From Cribrihabitans marinus (lineage in GTDB: Bacteria > Pseudomonadota > Alphaproteobacteria > Rhodobacterales > Rhodobacteraceae): a DNA stretch of 64,000 bases. Made by a program: the position numbers and the translations under genes. The notes beneath the pieces are model-generated. The model did not search any database. It was not told where the DNA came from and saw only the letters and a list, made by a program, of their open reading frames with translations. Every line of letters begins with the position of its first letter. Position 1 is the stretch's first letter. Location: the NCBI RefSeq assembly GCF_900109035.1, contig NZ_FNYD01000010.1, positions 101,002 through 165,001 on the forward strand, in the 5' to 3' direction. Positions 42,454 to 52,058 of the stretch are shown here, piece after piece.

Positions 42454-43811
42454 TGGCGCGCGACCTGTCATTTCTGTTTCCCGAGTTGCTGCTGGCCTCC
42501 ACGGTCGTGCTGATGCTCGTGGCCGAGATGCTGCGCGCGCCGCGCCTGGCGCTGATATTCGGATTGATCGGGCTGGGCCTCTCCACCGCGCTGACCCTTC
42601 CGCTGCTGGAGGCCGACACCAGCGTCTTTGGCGGCACCTACCGCGTCGATCTGCTGTCGGGCTGGGCCAAGCTGATCCTGCTGCCGGGAACCGCGCTGGC
42701 ACTGCTGATGACACGGGCCGAGATCGCCGGGCAGGACCGCGAGGGAAGTGTCTATGCGCTGTTGTGTCTGGTCACGCTGGGCGCGCTGATGCTGGCGGGC
42801 GGCGGCGACATGATGCTGCTGGTGCTGGGCGTGGTGCTGACGGGTCTCGGCTCCTTCGCGATGGTCGCCTGGCCGCGCGACGATGCGGCGACCGAGGCGG
42901 CGATGAAATACCTGGTGTTCGGCGCCGTCACCGGATCGGTGATGATCTACGGGCTGACCTTCTGGTTCGGCGGCGCTGGGTCGACGCTTTTTTCGGAACT
43001 CGGTGCGCTCGACGGCAAGCCGCTGATCGCGCTGGCGGGGCTGGTCGCGGTGCTGATCGGGCTGGGCTACAAGGCGGCGCTGGTGCCGTTCCAGTTCTGG
43101 GCACCCGACGCCTATGACGGCGCCCCGGTCTCGGTCGCGGCGTTTCTGTCGGTCATCACCAAGGTGGCCGCGATAATCGCCTTTGCGCAGGTGCTGCGCG
43201 ATCTGCCGGTCGCCACCGGCTGGCCCGTTGTCGTTGCGCTGATCGCGGCGGTGACGATGACATTCGGCTATCTGGCGGCGCTCGTGCAGAGCAATGTCGT
43301 AAGGCTGCTGGCCTATTCCTCGGTGGCGCAGGCGGGCTATTTCATGATGGGGATCGTGGCGCTTGGCACCAGCCCGCTGGCGCTGCCTTCGGTGATCGTG
43401 TTCGGCGCGGCCTATGTGGCGATGAACCTCGGGGCCTTTGCCGTCATCATGATCGCGGGACGCGATCTGGACGACTTCAGGGGCTTCGGCCGCGCGCGCC
43501 CGGTGATCGGAGTGGCCATGGTCGTGTTCCTGCTGTCGCTCACCGGCATTCCGCCGCTCTTCGGCTTTGTCGGCAAGGTGCTGCTGTTCGGGGCCGCGAC
43601 CGAGGCCGGCTATCTGTGGCTGGCGGTGATCGGGATCCTCAACAGCGTGCTGGCGCTGGCGGTCTATCTGCGCATCGTGGTGCCGATGTATCAGGCGGGC
43701 GATGGCGATGCGGGGCGGACGGAGGTGGCACCGCCGCTGTTGGTCGTGCTCGGGGCGACCGCGCTGGTCACGGTGCTGATGGGGCTGTTCGCGGGGGTGT
43801 TTCCCGGCTGA
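42453..43811 (+). CDS. nuoN: NADH-quinone oxidoreductase subunit N-like antiporter protein
   Basis: A 452-residue antiporter-type subunit, the last gene of the operon. TEAAMKYLVFGAVTGSVMIY, IGLGYKAALVPFQFWAPDAY, DGAPVSVAAFLSVITKVAAI and VVRLLAYSSVAQAGYFMMGI match NuoN and keep the Lys of the half-channel (GYKAA) and the VITK Lys. The acidic residue usually at the helix-5 position is not obvious: the segment VLGVVLTGLGSFAMVAWPRD shows no Glu, which suggests altered function. Converges on the patatin gene across 47 bp. Confidence 0.9.
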   Translation: MARDLSFLFPELLLASTVVLMLVAEMLRAPRLALIFGLIGLGLSTALTLPLLEADTSVFGGTYRVDLLSGWAKLILLPGTALALLMTRAEIAGQDREGSVYALLCLVTLGALMLAGGGDMMLLVLGVVLTGLGSFAMVAWPRDDAATEAAMKYLVFGAVTGSVMIYGLTFWFGGAGSTLFSELGALDGKPLIALAGLVAVLIGLGYKAALVPFQFWAPDAYDGAPVSVAAFLSVITKVAAIIAFAQVLRDLPVATGWPVVVALIAAVTMTFGYLAALVQSNVVRLLAYSSVAQAGYFMMGIVALGTSPLALPSVIVFGAAYVAMNLGAFAVIMIAGRDLDDFRGFGRARPVIGVAMVVFLLSLTGIPPLFGFVGKVLLFGAATEAGYLWLAVIGILNSVLALAVYLRIVVPMYQAGDGDAGRTEVAPPLLVVLGATALVTVLMGLFAGVFPG

Positions 43812-43858
43812 CGCAAGGCGCGGTCCTGTACCGTTCGCGCCCGGCGTGATCTGTCGGG

Positions 43859-44764
43859 TCAACCTGACAGCGGATCGGCCAACCGCTTCGGCTGTCCGCG
43901 ATCGAGCAACGCGCCGATTTCAGCGTATGCGCGGCGGGTGGCCACGGCTCCTGCAGCGATGCAATGACGCTTGAGCCCGAACTCCAGTGTGCCGATCGAC
44001 TGCCCAAAAACGGGGCGGATCACCAGATCCGCCTGGGCGAACCGCAGATTTGCGTGTTCATACTGGCAGATCTCTATGGATCGCAGCATCGCCTGCATTC
44101 CGTTTTTCGGGCCAATGGCGTTTTCGGGCTGGCTCGGGTCCACCGCGATCACCACCTCTGCGCCTGTGGCCCTTGCCACATCGATCGGCGCTATATCGAC
44201 ATAGGCCCCGTCCATCAGAACATGCGGTCCATCGACCAGGGGCGGCAGTATTCCGGCGAGCGCCGCGCTGGCATAGATGTAATCCGTGGCATGCCCCTTG
44301 CCGAACACCACACGTGTCCCGGTCAGCATATCCGTCGCACAAACCAGAACAGGTATTCGCCCATCCTCAAGGTTCCTGCCCTGCGTCAGGCGGGACAGGA
44401 CGCTGCGGCCCCATGTCTCGGTGCGCGCGCCAACCCCCCAGCCGAAATACATGTCCCGCGCGGCCAGCAATGCGGTCCGAAGGCCCCTCATCCTTGCGGC
44501 CAGACCCGGCAGGCGAAAATCCGGGGTCGCTGGAAACCCGTTGGTGTCCATGCCCACCAACGCGTCGTACCAATCGTCGTTCAGGGCGTAGGTGGCGCCG
44601 ACGACCGCGCCCATGGAAACGCCGACGATGGCGCTGGGGACATAGCCCCTGGCGACAAGCGCGCGCAGCACACCGGCATGCGACAGGCCCCTTGCGCCGC
44701 CGCCACTGAACACAATGGCAAAGGATTTGTGGGGTTTGTGGCCCGGCCTTGCCAGCCCCGTCAT
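43859..44764 (-). CDS. Patatin-like phospholipase
   Basis: A 301-residue serine-Asp dyad hydrolase (RssA/YchK type). The oxyanion loop is FSGGGARGLSHAGVLRAL, the nucleophile elbow is IVGVSMGAVVGATY (GxSxG), and the catalytic Asp is in VLMDGAYVDIAPIDVARATG. No signal peptide is seen. An ECF-type promoter (44809-44834) lies 44 bp upstream and is the same pattern as that before the sigma gene. A lipid remodelling or repair role together with the cyclopropane synthase of the same regulon is plausible. Confidence 0.88.
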   Translation of the reverse strand: MTGLARPGHKPHKSFAIVFSGGGARGLSHAGVLRALVARGYVPSAIVGVSMGAVVGATYALNDDWYDALVGMDTNGFPATPDFRLPGLAARMRGLRTALLAARDMYFGWGVGARTETWGRSVLSRLTQGRNLEDGRIPVLVCATDMLTGTRVVFGKGHATDYIYASAALAGILPPLVDGPHVLMDGAYVDIAPIDVARATGAEVVIAVDPSQPENAIGPKNGMQAMLRSIEICQYEHANLRFAQADLVIRPVFGQSIGTLEFGLKRHCIAAGAVATRRAYAEIGALLDRGQPKRLADPLSG

Positions 44765-44808
44765 TGTCCAGCCTCCGTTCCAGGGTCTCTGTCAAGTGTG
44801 TCAGGACT

Positions 44809-44834
44809 GACGCTGTACGAGGCACATTGTTACA
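44809..44834 (-). promoter_or_regulatory. ECF-type promoter of the patatin gene
   Basis: Minus strand: TGTAACA (44834-44828), 15 nt, CGTC (44812-44809). Same spacing and elements as at 55317-55342 and 56185-56210. The start codon lies 44 nt further on. Confidence 0.65.
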
Positions 44835-44925
44835 TGACCGGACCGGCCCCGCGCCCCGTTCTGACCGACCGGCGCCGGTAGACCTGCACGGCGGTCGCCG
44901 CCCGGCCAATTCCCGCCGAAAGCAG

Positions 44926-44951
44926 TGTAACGCCCGAGGCCGAGCCGCGTC
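44926..44951 (+). promoter_or_regulatory. ECF-type promoter of the P-type ATPase gene
   Basis: Plus strand: TGTAACG (44926-44932), 15 nt, CGTC (44948-44951), 59 nt before the TTG start. Identical -35 box to that of the ECF sigma gene itself. It lies back to back with the patatin promoter. Confidence 0.65.
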
Positions 44952-45010
44952 CATCTACCAAACATCCAAACGGTCGTTCCCGATCGCAACAAAATGGACT
45001 GGAGCCGAAA

Positions 45011-47377
45011 TTGAAATCATTGACCCTTGAGGTCCGCGGGCTTTTCGAGGAACTCGATCACCTCGCGGTCGAACGCCATTTGTCAGCTCTCGACGGAGTG
45101 CGCAGGGCCGAAGCGAACCCTGCATCGGCAAGCGTGACAGTCCATTACGATGAGACGGCAGTGGGGGAGGACGCGCTTCGCAAATCAGTTGAGGCCTGCG
45201 GATTTCACTGCGGCGGGGAGCGGGTTCCAAACCATGTCTGCCATGCGGATCATCACGGCAGCGGCGCTGGTGCACCGGCCGGTCACGACGCGATGGCGCA
45301 CGAGATGGGCCATGGCGGCGGCATGGACATGGCCGGGATGGTCCGCGACATGCGCAACCGCTTCTGGGTGGCGCTTCTGTTCACCGTCCCGATCTTCATC
45401 TATTCGCCGATGGGGGGCATGTTCACGCCGCCCGCGCCGCCTTTCGGTCTGCGGCTGGACCTGTGGCTGTTCTTCCTGGGAAGTGCCGCGATCATCTGGC
45501 CAAGCTGGCCGTTCTTCGTCGCCGCCTGGCGGGCCTTGCGCAACGGCATCCTGAACATGGCCGTGCTGGTCGTGCTGTCGGTCGGCACGGGCTACGTGTT
45601 CAGCGTCGGCTCGACCTTCTTCTTTCCCGGCGTGCAGTTCTACGAGGCCGTGGCGGTGCTGCTGGTCTTCATCCTGCTGGGGCATTGGCTCGAGATGCGC
45701 GCACGGGCAGGGGCCTCGGCTGCGATCCGGGCGCTGCTCGATCTTGCGCCGCCGATGGCAACCGTCATCCGCGACGGGCAGGAGGTCGAGGTGCCCACCT
45801 CCGAAGTGCTGGAGGGCGAGATCGTGCTGATCCGGCCCGGCAACAAGATCCCCGTTGATGGCGAGGTCATCGGAGGCGCGTCGCTGGTCGACGAATCCAT
45901 GCTGACGGGCGAATCCATGCCGGTGAACAAGGCCGTGGGCGACACCGTGATCGGCGCCACGATCAACAAGAGCGGCAGTTTCCGCTACCGCGCCACCAAG
46001 GTGGGTGCCGATACCGCGCTGGCACAGATCGTCAAGCTGGTGCAGGAGGCGCAGAACTCCAAGGCACCCGCGCAGCTTCTGGCCGACCGCGCGTCGCAAT
46101 GGCTGGTGCTGATCGCCATCGTGATCGGGCTTGCGACCTTCGCGGTCTGGTTCTGGTGGATCGGCTCGCCGCTTCTCTTCGCGCTGACGCTGACGATCAC
46201 CGTTTTCGTGATCGCCTGTCCCGATGCGCTGGGGCTGGCCACGCCGATGGCGGTGATGGTCGGCACCGGGCTGGGGGCGCAGCACGGCATCCTGTTCAAG
46301 AACGCCGGCGCGCTGGAAGATGCGACCAAGCTGGACGTGATCGTCTTTGACAAGACCGGCACGCTGACCATGGGTCAGCCGCGCGTGGTTGAGGTCGTAG
46401 CTGCCGAGGACAGCAATGAAGATGACGCGCTGCGGGCTGCGGCGGCGGTCGATCGCGGATCGGACCACCCGCTGGCGCTGGCCATCGTCGAGCGCGCCGC
46501 GGATCTCGACGCGCCGCAGATGACAGGGTTTCTCAACCTCGAAGGCCGCGGTGCCCGCGCCGAGATCGCAGGCGAAACCGTGCTTGTCGGCAACCGTCGG
46601 CTGATGGACGAGGAGGGCATCGACGTCGGTCCCCTGACAGCCGAGGCCGAGCGCCTGAAGGGCGAGGGCCGCACCGTCGTCCATGTGGCGCAGGCGGGCC
46701 GGATGCTGGGCCTGATCGCCATTGCCGACGCGCCGCGCCCGAGCGCGATGGCCGCCGTGGCCAAGCTGCGCGAACGCGGCGTCGAGGTTGCGATGCTGAC
46801 CGGCGACAACGAAGGCACGGCGCGCCGCATCGCGGGCGAGCTGGGCATCGACATGGTGCTGGCCGACGTGCTGCCGGGCCAGAAGGCCGAGAAGGTGAAG
46901 GAGCTTCAGGCCCAGGGCAAAAAGGTCGGCATGGTCGGCGACGGCGTCAACGACGCGCCCGCGCTGACCCAGGCCGATGTCGGCTTTGCCATCGGCGCGG
47001 GCACCGACGTGGCGATGGAAAGCGCCGATGTCGTGCTGATGAAAAGCGATCCCTACGATGTCGTGGGGGCCATCGAGCTGTCGCGCGCCACCTTGCGCAA
47101 GATGCACCAGAACCTGTTCTGGGCGGTGGCCTATAACGTGATCGCCTTCCCGATGGCAGCAGGCGTTTTCTACCCGCTGATCATCAGCCCCGCCGTTGCG
47201 GCGATTGCGATGTCGGGCAGTTCCGCCCTGGTCGCCGTCAACGCGCTGCTGCTGAAACGCACCCGGCTGGAAGGCCTCCGCGCGGGCAACACCGACCGCG
47301 CCGGCGGCGACGGGCAGGGCGATGCGCAGGCAGGCCAGGTGCCGCTTCACGCCGGACACTCACAGAAGTCGCATTGA
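45011..47377 (+). CDS. Heavy-metal (copper-type) P1B ATPase with CPD membrane motif
   Basis: A 788-residue metal-transporting P-type ATPase. Residues 1-70 keep an HMA-like fold but lack the CxxC metal site. Residues 75-108 are rich in His and Met ([17 protein letters not shown]). The A-domain TGES is at 299-302, the phosphorylation motif DKTGT at 447-451, the HP motif in RGSDHPLA, and GDGVNDAPA follows. The membrane metal site reads Cys403-Pro-Asp405 where Cu(I) pumps have CPC, while the later AYN and MSGSS motifs are those of Cu(I)-type pumps. Start is TTG 45011, with GGAG 6 nt upstream. It exports metal, probably copper, from the cytoplasm; the CPD change makes the ion uncertain. Confidence 0.88.
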   Translation: MKSLTLEVRGLFEELDHLAVERHLSALDGVRRAEANPASASVTVHYDETAVGEDALRKSVEACGFHCGGERVPNHVCHADHHGSGAGAPAGHDAMAHEMGHGGGMDMAGMVRDMRNRFWVALLFTVPIFIYSPMGGMFTPPAPPFGLRLDLWLFFLGSAAIIWPSWPFFVAAWRALRNGILNMAVLVVLSVGTGYVFSVGSTFFFPGVQFYEAVAVLLVFILLGHWLEMRARAGASAAIRALLDLAPPMATVIRDGQEVEVPTSEVLEGEIVLIRPGNKIPVDGEVIGGASLVDESMLTGESMPVNKAVGDTVIGATINKSGSFRYRATKVGADTALAQIVKLVQEAQNSKAPAQLLADRASQWLVLIAIVIGLATFAVWFWWIGSPLLFALTLTITVFVIACPDALGLATPMAVMVGTGLGAQHGILFKNAGALEDATKLDVIVFDKTGTLTMGQPRVVEVVAAEDSNEDDALRAAAAVDRGSDHPLALAIVERAADLDAPQMTGFLNLEGRGARAEIAGETVLVGNRRLMDEEGIDVGPLTAEAERLKGEGRTVVHVAQAGRMLGLIAIADAPRPSAMAAVAKLRERGVEVAMLTGDNEGTARRIAGELGIDMVLADVLPGQKAEKVKELQAQGKKVGMVGDGVNDAPALTQADVGFAIGAGTDVAMESADVVLMKSDPYDVVGAIELSRATLRKMHQNLFWAVAYNVIAFPMAAGVFYPLIISPAVAAIAMSGSSALVAVNALLLKRTRLEGLRAGNTDRAGGDGQGDAQAGQVPLHAGHSQKSH

Positions 47378-47393
47378 AAGAGGGGGTTTTGAG

Positions 47394-48842
47394 ATGTCTG
47401 ACACTTCGTCGACGAAAACACCGGACGGGCAAGGCATGGCGGCGCGGTTTCCCACCGCCTATTCCATCCTGTTCGGACTCATTATCGTCGTTGCGGCGCT
47501 GACGTGGATCATACCGGCGGGCCAGTACGACCGCGCCATGAACGAAGAGGTCGGGCGCGAGATCGCGGTGCCGGGCACGTTTCAGACGGTCGAGCCGAAC
47601 CCGCAGGGCTTCGTCGACGTGATGCTGGCGCCCGTCGCCGGGTTCTACGATCCCGACAGCTATGCCGCCAATGCCATAGACGTGGCGCTGTTCGTGCTGC
47701 TGCTGGGAGGCTTTCTGGGTGTGGTCAACGCCACCAAGGCCATCGACACCGGAATCCAGACCGCGATGCTGCGCCTGAAGGGGCACGAGATCTGGATGAT
47801 CCCGATCCTGATGTCGCTGTTTGCGCTGGGCGGCACCACCTATGGCATGGCCGAGGAAACGCTGGCCTTCTACGCGCTGCTGATCCCGGTGGTGATTGCG
47901 GCGGGCTATGATTCCGTGACTGGCGTGGCGATCATCCTGATCGGCGCCGGGATCGGCACGCTGGGCTCGACCATCAACCCCTTCGCCACGGTGATCGCGT
48001 CGAACGCGGCCGGCATCCCGTTCACCGACGGTATCGCGCTGCGGCTGGTCCTCCTTCTGGGCGGCCTTGCGATCTGCGTCGCCTACGTCATGCGCTATGC
48101 CGCGAAGGTCAAGGCCGACCCGGCCCGGTCCGTCGTTGCCGCGCAACGCGACAGCGACCGGCAGTTCTTCCTCAACGACACGGATGCGGAATTTACCGAG
48201 CCGAAGCTGAGCGCCACACAGAAGCTGGTTCTCATCCTGTTTTTTGCGACCTTCGCGGTGATGATCTGGGGTGTCTCCAGCCAGGGATGGTGGATGGCCC
48301 GGATGGGTGCGCTGTTCTTCGGGATGGCCATCGTCGTCGGGCTGGTCGCGCGGATGGGCGAAAAGACGCTGACGGCCGCCTTTGTGGACGGGGCCAAGGA
48401 TCTGCTGGCGGTGGCCCTTGTGATCGGTCTGGCCCGCGGCATCGTCGTGATAATGGAGCAGGGCCTGATCGCCGACACGATCCTGAACAGTGCCGCCGAC
48501 ACGCTTGGTGGCCTGCCCCAGATCGCGTTCATCAACCTGATGCTCTGGATCGAGATCGGGATGAGCTTTCTGGTGCCGTCGTCCTCCGGCCTTGCCGTCC
48601 TGTCGATGCCGATCCTCGCGCCCTTGGGGGATTTCGCAGGCGTCGGCCGAGACCTTGTGGTGACCGCCTATCAATCGGCAAGTGGCCTTGTGAACCTGAT
48701 CACGCCCACCTCTGCGGTTGTGATCGGCGGTCTGGCCATCGGGCGCGTGTCGTTCGACCGCTGGGTCGTCTTCGTCTGGCCCCTGCTGCTGATCCTCGTC
48801 GTCTTCATCTCGGCCGGGATCAGCCTGGCCGCCATTCTCTGA
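47394..48842 (+). CDS. YfcC/ArcD-type basic amino acid antiporter
   Basis: A 482-residue carrier of the YfcC (C4-dicarboxylate anaerobic carrier-like) family, about 12 helices. ALTWIIPAGQYDR near the N-terminus, GGTTYGMAEETLAFYALLIP, GAGIGTLGSTINPFATVIAS and MSFLVPSSSGLAVLSMPILA are typical. It directly precedes arcA, the place where arginine/ornithine exchangers occur, so arginine/ornithine antiport is the likely task. It is 16 bp after the P-ATPase, so it may share that gene's promoter. Confidence 0.88.
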   Translation: MSDTSSTKTPDGQGMAARFPTAYSILFGLIIVVAALTWIIPAGQYDRAMNEEVGREIAVPGTFQTVEPNPQGFVDVMLAPVAGFYDPDSYAANAIDVALFVLLLGGFLGVVNATKAIDTGIQTAMLRLKGHEIWMIPILMSLFALGGTTYGMAEETLAFYALLIPVVIAAGYDSVTGVAIILIGAGIGTLGSTINPFATVIASNAAGIPFTDGIALRLVLLLGGLAICVAYVMRYAAKVKADPARSVVAAQRDSDRQFFLNDTDAEFTEPKLSATQKLVLILFFATFAVMIWGVSSQGWWMARMGALFFGMAIVVGLVARMGEKTLTAAFVDGAKDLLAVALVIGLARGIVVIMEQGLIADTILNSAADTLGGLPQIAFINLMLWIEIGMSFLVPSSSGLAVLSMPILAPLGDFAGVGRDLVVTAYQSASGLVNLITPTSAVVIGGLAIGRVSFDRWVVFVWPLLLILVVFISAGISLAAIL

Positions 48843-48868
48843 TTTGAACGAAAAAGGAGGCATCCAGG

Positions 48869-50098
48869 ATGTCTGAACCGAAATTGGGCGTTCATTCCGA
48901 AACCGGCAAGCTGCGTCAGGTGATCGTATCGCCCCCCGGCTTGGCGCATCGCCGTCTGACACCGGACAACCGCGAAGACCTGCTGTTCGACGATGTGTTC
49001 TGGGTCAAGCAGGCGATCAAGGATCACGCCGTCTTTGCCGATATCATGCGCGGCGAAGGGGTCGAGGTGCTGGACGCCATGGTGCTACTGGGCGAGACGC
49101 TGGACATTTCCGAGGCGCGCGCCTGGGTTCTCGACCACCGCATCACCCGCAACGACGTGGGCGTCGGGATGCGGGACGATCTGCGCGGCTGGATGGAATC
49201 CCTGCCCGGAGCCGAGCTTGCGCGATTTCTGGTCGGCGGGATCAGGGTGGACGATCTGCCCTTCACGCCCTCCGGCATGTTCGGCAGCTATCTCGGCCCC
49301 AACGGTTTCGTCCTGCCGCCGCTGCCGAATTTCATCTTCACACGGGACAATTCGGCGTGGGTTTATGGCGGCGTCAGCCTGAACCCGATGCATTTCCCGG
49401 CGCGGCGGCCCGAGACGCTGCTGATGGCGGCGGTCTATCGGTTTCACCCATCCTTTGCCGGGCAGGCGCGCGTCTGGTTCGGCGATCCGACGCGCGAATT
49501 CGGCACGGCCACACTGGAAGGGGGCGACATCATGCCCATCGGGCATGGTGTCGTCATGGCCGGCATGGGCGAACGCTCGACCCCGCAGGCGGTGGGCCAA
49601 CTGGCCGAAACGTTGTTCGAGGGGGGCGACGTGACGCGGGTCATCGCCTGCCAGATGCCCAGCTCGCGCGCGGCGATGCATCTGGATACGGTTTTCACCC
49701 ATTGCGGCGGCGATGTCGTGACCACCTTCAAGGAGGTGGCGGATTCCATCAGCTGCTACGATCTTCGCCCCGGTCAGGGCAAGGTGCCGCTCGATATCCG
49801 CCGCGATGCCCGCCACCTGTTCGAGATCACGGCGGAGATACTCGGTCACAAGAAACTGCATCTGGTGCCCACGGGCGGTTCTGATGCCGCCGAGCAATCG
49901 CGCGAACAGTGGAATGACGGCAACAACGTGCTGGCGCTGCGCCCCGGCATCGTCATCGGCTACGACCGCAACGACGACACCAATGCCGCGCTGAACGAGG
50001 CCGGGATCGAGGTGCTGGCCATTCCCGGTGCCGAACTGGGCAGGGGCAGGGGCGGCAGCCACTGCTTGAGCTGCCCGACGATCCGCGACGCGATCTGA
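48869..50098 (+). CDS. arcA: Arginine deiminase
   Basis: A 409-residue enzyme that hydrolyses arginine to citrulline and ammonia. The conserved [16 protein letters not shown] (FTRD), [18 protein letters not shown] and the C-terminal [10 protein letters not shown] with the catalytic Cys are all present. AAGGAGG lies before ATG 48869. It is the first enzyme of an arcA-arcB-arcC order that generates ATP from arginine, useful under low oxygen or acid stress. Confidence 0.95.
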   Translation: MSEPKLGVHSETGKLRQVIVSPPGLAHRRLTPDNREDLLFDDVFWVKQAIKDHAVFADIMRGEGVEVLDAMVLLGETLDISEARAWVLDHRITRNDVGVGMRDDLRGWMESLPGAELARFLVGGIRVDDLPFTPSGMFGSYLGPNGFVLPPLPNFIFTRDNSAWVYGGVSLNPMHFPARRPETLLMAAVYRFHPSFAGQARVWFGDPTREFGTATLEGGDIMPIGHGVVMAGMGERSTPQAVGQLAETLFEGGDVTRVIACQMPSSRAAMHLDTVFTHCGGDVVTTFKEVADSISCYDLRPGQGKVPLDIRRDARHLFEITAEILGHKKLHLVPTGGSDAAEQSREQWNDGNNVLALRPGIVIGYDRNDDTNAALNEAGIEVLAIPGAELGRGRGGSHCLSCPTIRDAI

Positions 50099-50123
50099 AC
50101 CACCCCGACGACAAGGAAATCCC

Positions 50124-51125
50124 ATGTCCTACAATCTGCGAAACCGCCATTTCCTGACCCTGCGCGATTTCACGCCACAGGAAATCGGCTTTTTGCTGAA
50201 ACTCTCCGCCGACCTGAAGGCGGCGAAATACGCCGGCACCGAGGTGCCGCGCCTGACCGGAAAGGAAATCGCGCTCATCTTCGAAAAGGACAGCACCCGT
50301 ACCCGGGTGGGTTTTGAGGTGGCGGCCCACGATCAGGGCGCGCATGTGACCTATCTTGGCCCCTCGGGGTCGCATCTGGGCAAGAAGGAAACCGTCAAGG
50401 ACACCGCCCGCGTGCTGGGCCGGGTCTATGACGCGATCGAATATCGCGGATTTGGTCACCCGATTGTCGAGGCGCTGGCAAAATATGCCGGGGTGCCGGT
50501 CTACAACGGGTTGACAGACGAGTTTCACCCGACCCAGATCCTCGCCGATTTTCTGACTATGCAGGAACATTCCGACAAGCCGCTGCGAGAGATCGCCTAT
50601 TGCTTTCTGGGAGATGCGGGCAACAACATGGGTGACAGCCTGCTGATCGGCGGGGCCAAGATGGGCATGGATGTGCGCCTGTGTGCGCCCGAAAGCCTGT
50701 GGCCCGAGCAAGCGATCCGCGACGAGGCCGATACCATCGCCGCCGAAACCGGGGCACGGATCATGCTGACCGAGGATGTGGATGCCGCCGTGGGCGGCGT
50801 CGATTTCGTCTATACCGATGTCTGGGTTTCGATGGGTGAGCCGAAGGAAAGATGGGCGGAACGGATTGAGCTGTTGACGCCCTACCAGGTGAATTCCGAC
50901 GTGATGGCCAAAACCGGGAACCCGAGGGTGAAATTCATGCATTGCCTGCCCGCCTTCCACAACGCCGAGACCCAGGTCGGTGCCGATATCGAAGCGACAT
51001 TCGGCATCACCGCGATGGAGGTCACCGAAGAGGTGTTCGAAAGCCCGGCCTCCATCGTCTTCGACCAGGCCGAGAACCGGCTGCACACTATCAAGGCGGT
51101 TCTTGTCGCCACGCTGGGAAGCTAG
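50124..51125 (+). CDS. arcB: Ornithine carbamoyltransferase, catabolic
   Basis: A 333-residue transcarbamoylase. The carbamoyl-phosphate motif is [30 protein letters not shown] follows, and the ornithine motif is [13 protein letters not shown]. Length and the position between arcA and arcC indicate the catabolic enzyme, which converts citrulline and phosphate to ornithine and carbamoyl phosphate. It lies 25 bp after arcA and 3 bp before arcC. Confidence 0.94.
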   Translation: MSYNLRNRHFLTLRDFTPQEIGFLLKLSADLKAAKYAGTEVPRLTGKEIALIFEKDSTRTRVGFEVAAHDQGAHVTYLGPSGSHLGKKETVKDTARVLGRVYDAIEYRGFGHPIVEALAKYAGVPVYNGLTDEFHPTQILADFLTMQEHSDKPLREIAYCFLGDAGNNMGDSLLIGGAKMGMDVRLCAPESLWPEQAIRDEADTIAAETGARIMLTEDVDAAVGGVDFVYTDVWVSMGEPKERWAERIELLTPYQVNSDVMAKTGNPRVKFMHCLPAFHNAETQVGADIEATFGITAMEVTEEVFESPASIVFDQAENRLHTIKAVLVATLGS

Positions 51126-51128
51126 CCC

Positions 51129-52040
51129 ATGCTTGTCGTTGCAGCCCTCGGGGGAAACGCGCTTCTGCGCCGCGGCGAACCTCTGACAGCCAGGGCCCAA
51201 CGCGCGAACGTCGCCACCGCGGCCGCCGCGTTGGTGCAGATCATCGAGGCCGGCCACCAACTGGTCGTGACCCATGGCAACGGACCGCAAATCGGCCTGT
51301 TGGCACTTCAGGGCGCCGCCTACAAACCCGATGAGGTGTTCCCGCTGGATGTGTTGGGGGCAGAAACCGATGGCATGATCGGCTACATGATTGAGCAGGC
51401 GCTGGAGAACGCTCTTGGTCATGACCGCCCGGTCGCTACCCTGCTGACCCAGGTCGAGGTCGATCCCAAGGATCCGGCCTTTGCCAGGCCGACAAAGTTC
51501 ATCGGTCCGGTCTATGACAGGGCCGAAGCCGACCGGCTGGCTGAGGCGCGGGGGTGGAGCATCGCGGCGGATGGGTCGCATTGGCGGCGGGTCGTTCCCT
51601 CGCCTATGCCGATGGACATTCCGGACTTGCGGGTGCTCCAGCTCCTGCTCGCGCAGGACGTGACGCTGATCTGTGCGGGTGGTGGCGGCATTCCGGTTGT
51701 TCGTCGGCCGGACGGATCGTTGATCGGAATCGAGGCGGTGATCGACAAGGATCACGCAACCGCCCTTCTGGCCCACAAACTGAACGCCGACGCGCTACTG
51801 CTGCTGACGGATGTCGAGGCCGTGTACCGCGACTTCGGCACCGACTCGCAGGCCGCGATAGGGCAGGTGTCACCGGAGGACGCGGTGCGTCTGGACTTGC
51901 CCGACGGGTCGATGGCGCCGAAGGTGGCCGCCGCCGCGACTTTCGTATCCGATCGCGCGCGTTTCGCCTCCGTGGGCCGCCTGGAGGATGCACTTGCCAT
52001 GCTGGAAGGCCGCGCGGGAACAATGATCGCAAACACCTGA
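51129..52040 (+). CDS. arcC: Carbamate kinase
   Basis: A 303-residue amino acid kinase-fold enzyme. VVAALGGNALLRRGEPLTAR, VVTHGNGPQIGLLALQGAAY, LTQVEVDPKDPAFARPTKFI and the ICAGGGGIPVV and VIDKDHATALLAHKLNAD segments are diagnostic. It makes ATP from carbamoyl phosphate, completing the arginine deiminase pathway. The start is 3 bp after the arcB stop. Confidence 0.95.
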   Translation: MLVVAALGGNALLRRGEPLTARAQRANVATAAAALVQIIEAGHQLVVTHGNGPQIGLLALQGAAYKPDEVFPLDVLGAETDGMIGYMIEQALENALGHDRPVATLLTQVEVDPKDPAFARPTKFIGPVYDRAEADRLAEARGWSIAADGSHWRRVVPSPMPMDIPDLRVLQLLLAQDVTLICAGGGGIPVVRRPDGSLIGIEAVIDKDHATALLAHKLNADALLLLTDVEAVYRDFGTDSQAAIGQVSPEDAVRLDLPDGSMAPKVAAAATFVSDRARFASVGRLEDALAMLEGRAGTMIANT

Positions 52041-52058
52041 AACAAAGGAGGACAATCC

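Noticed and set aside
35382..43811. Reading the operon as a [NiFe] hydrogenase or formate hydrogenlyase complex.
   Set aside because: The NuoD-like domain lacks both CxxC pairs, no hydrogenase maturation or NuoI-like ferredoxin genes are present, and NuoA and NuoJ homologues point to complex I ancestry.
45185..47359. A 724-codon open frame opposite the P-type ATPase.
   Set aside because: Low-complexity His/Arg/Gln-rich shadow; all conserved motifs are on the plus strand.
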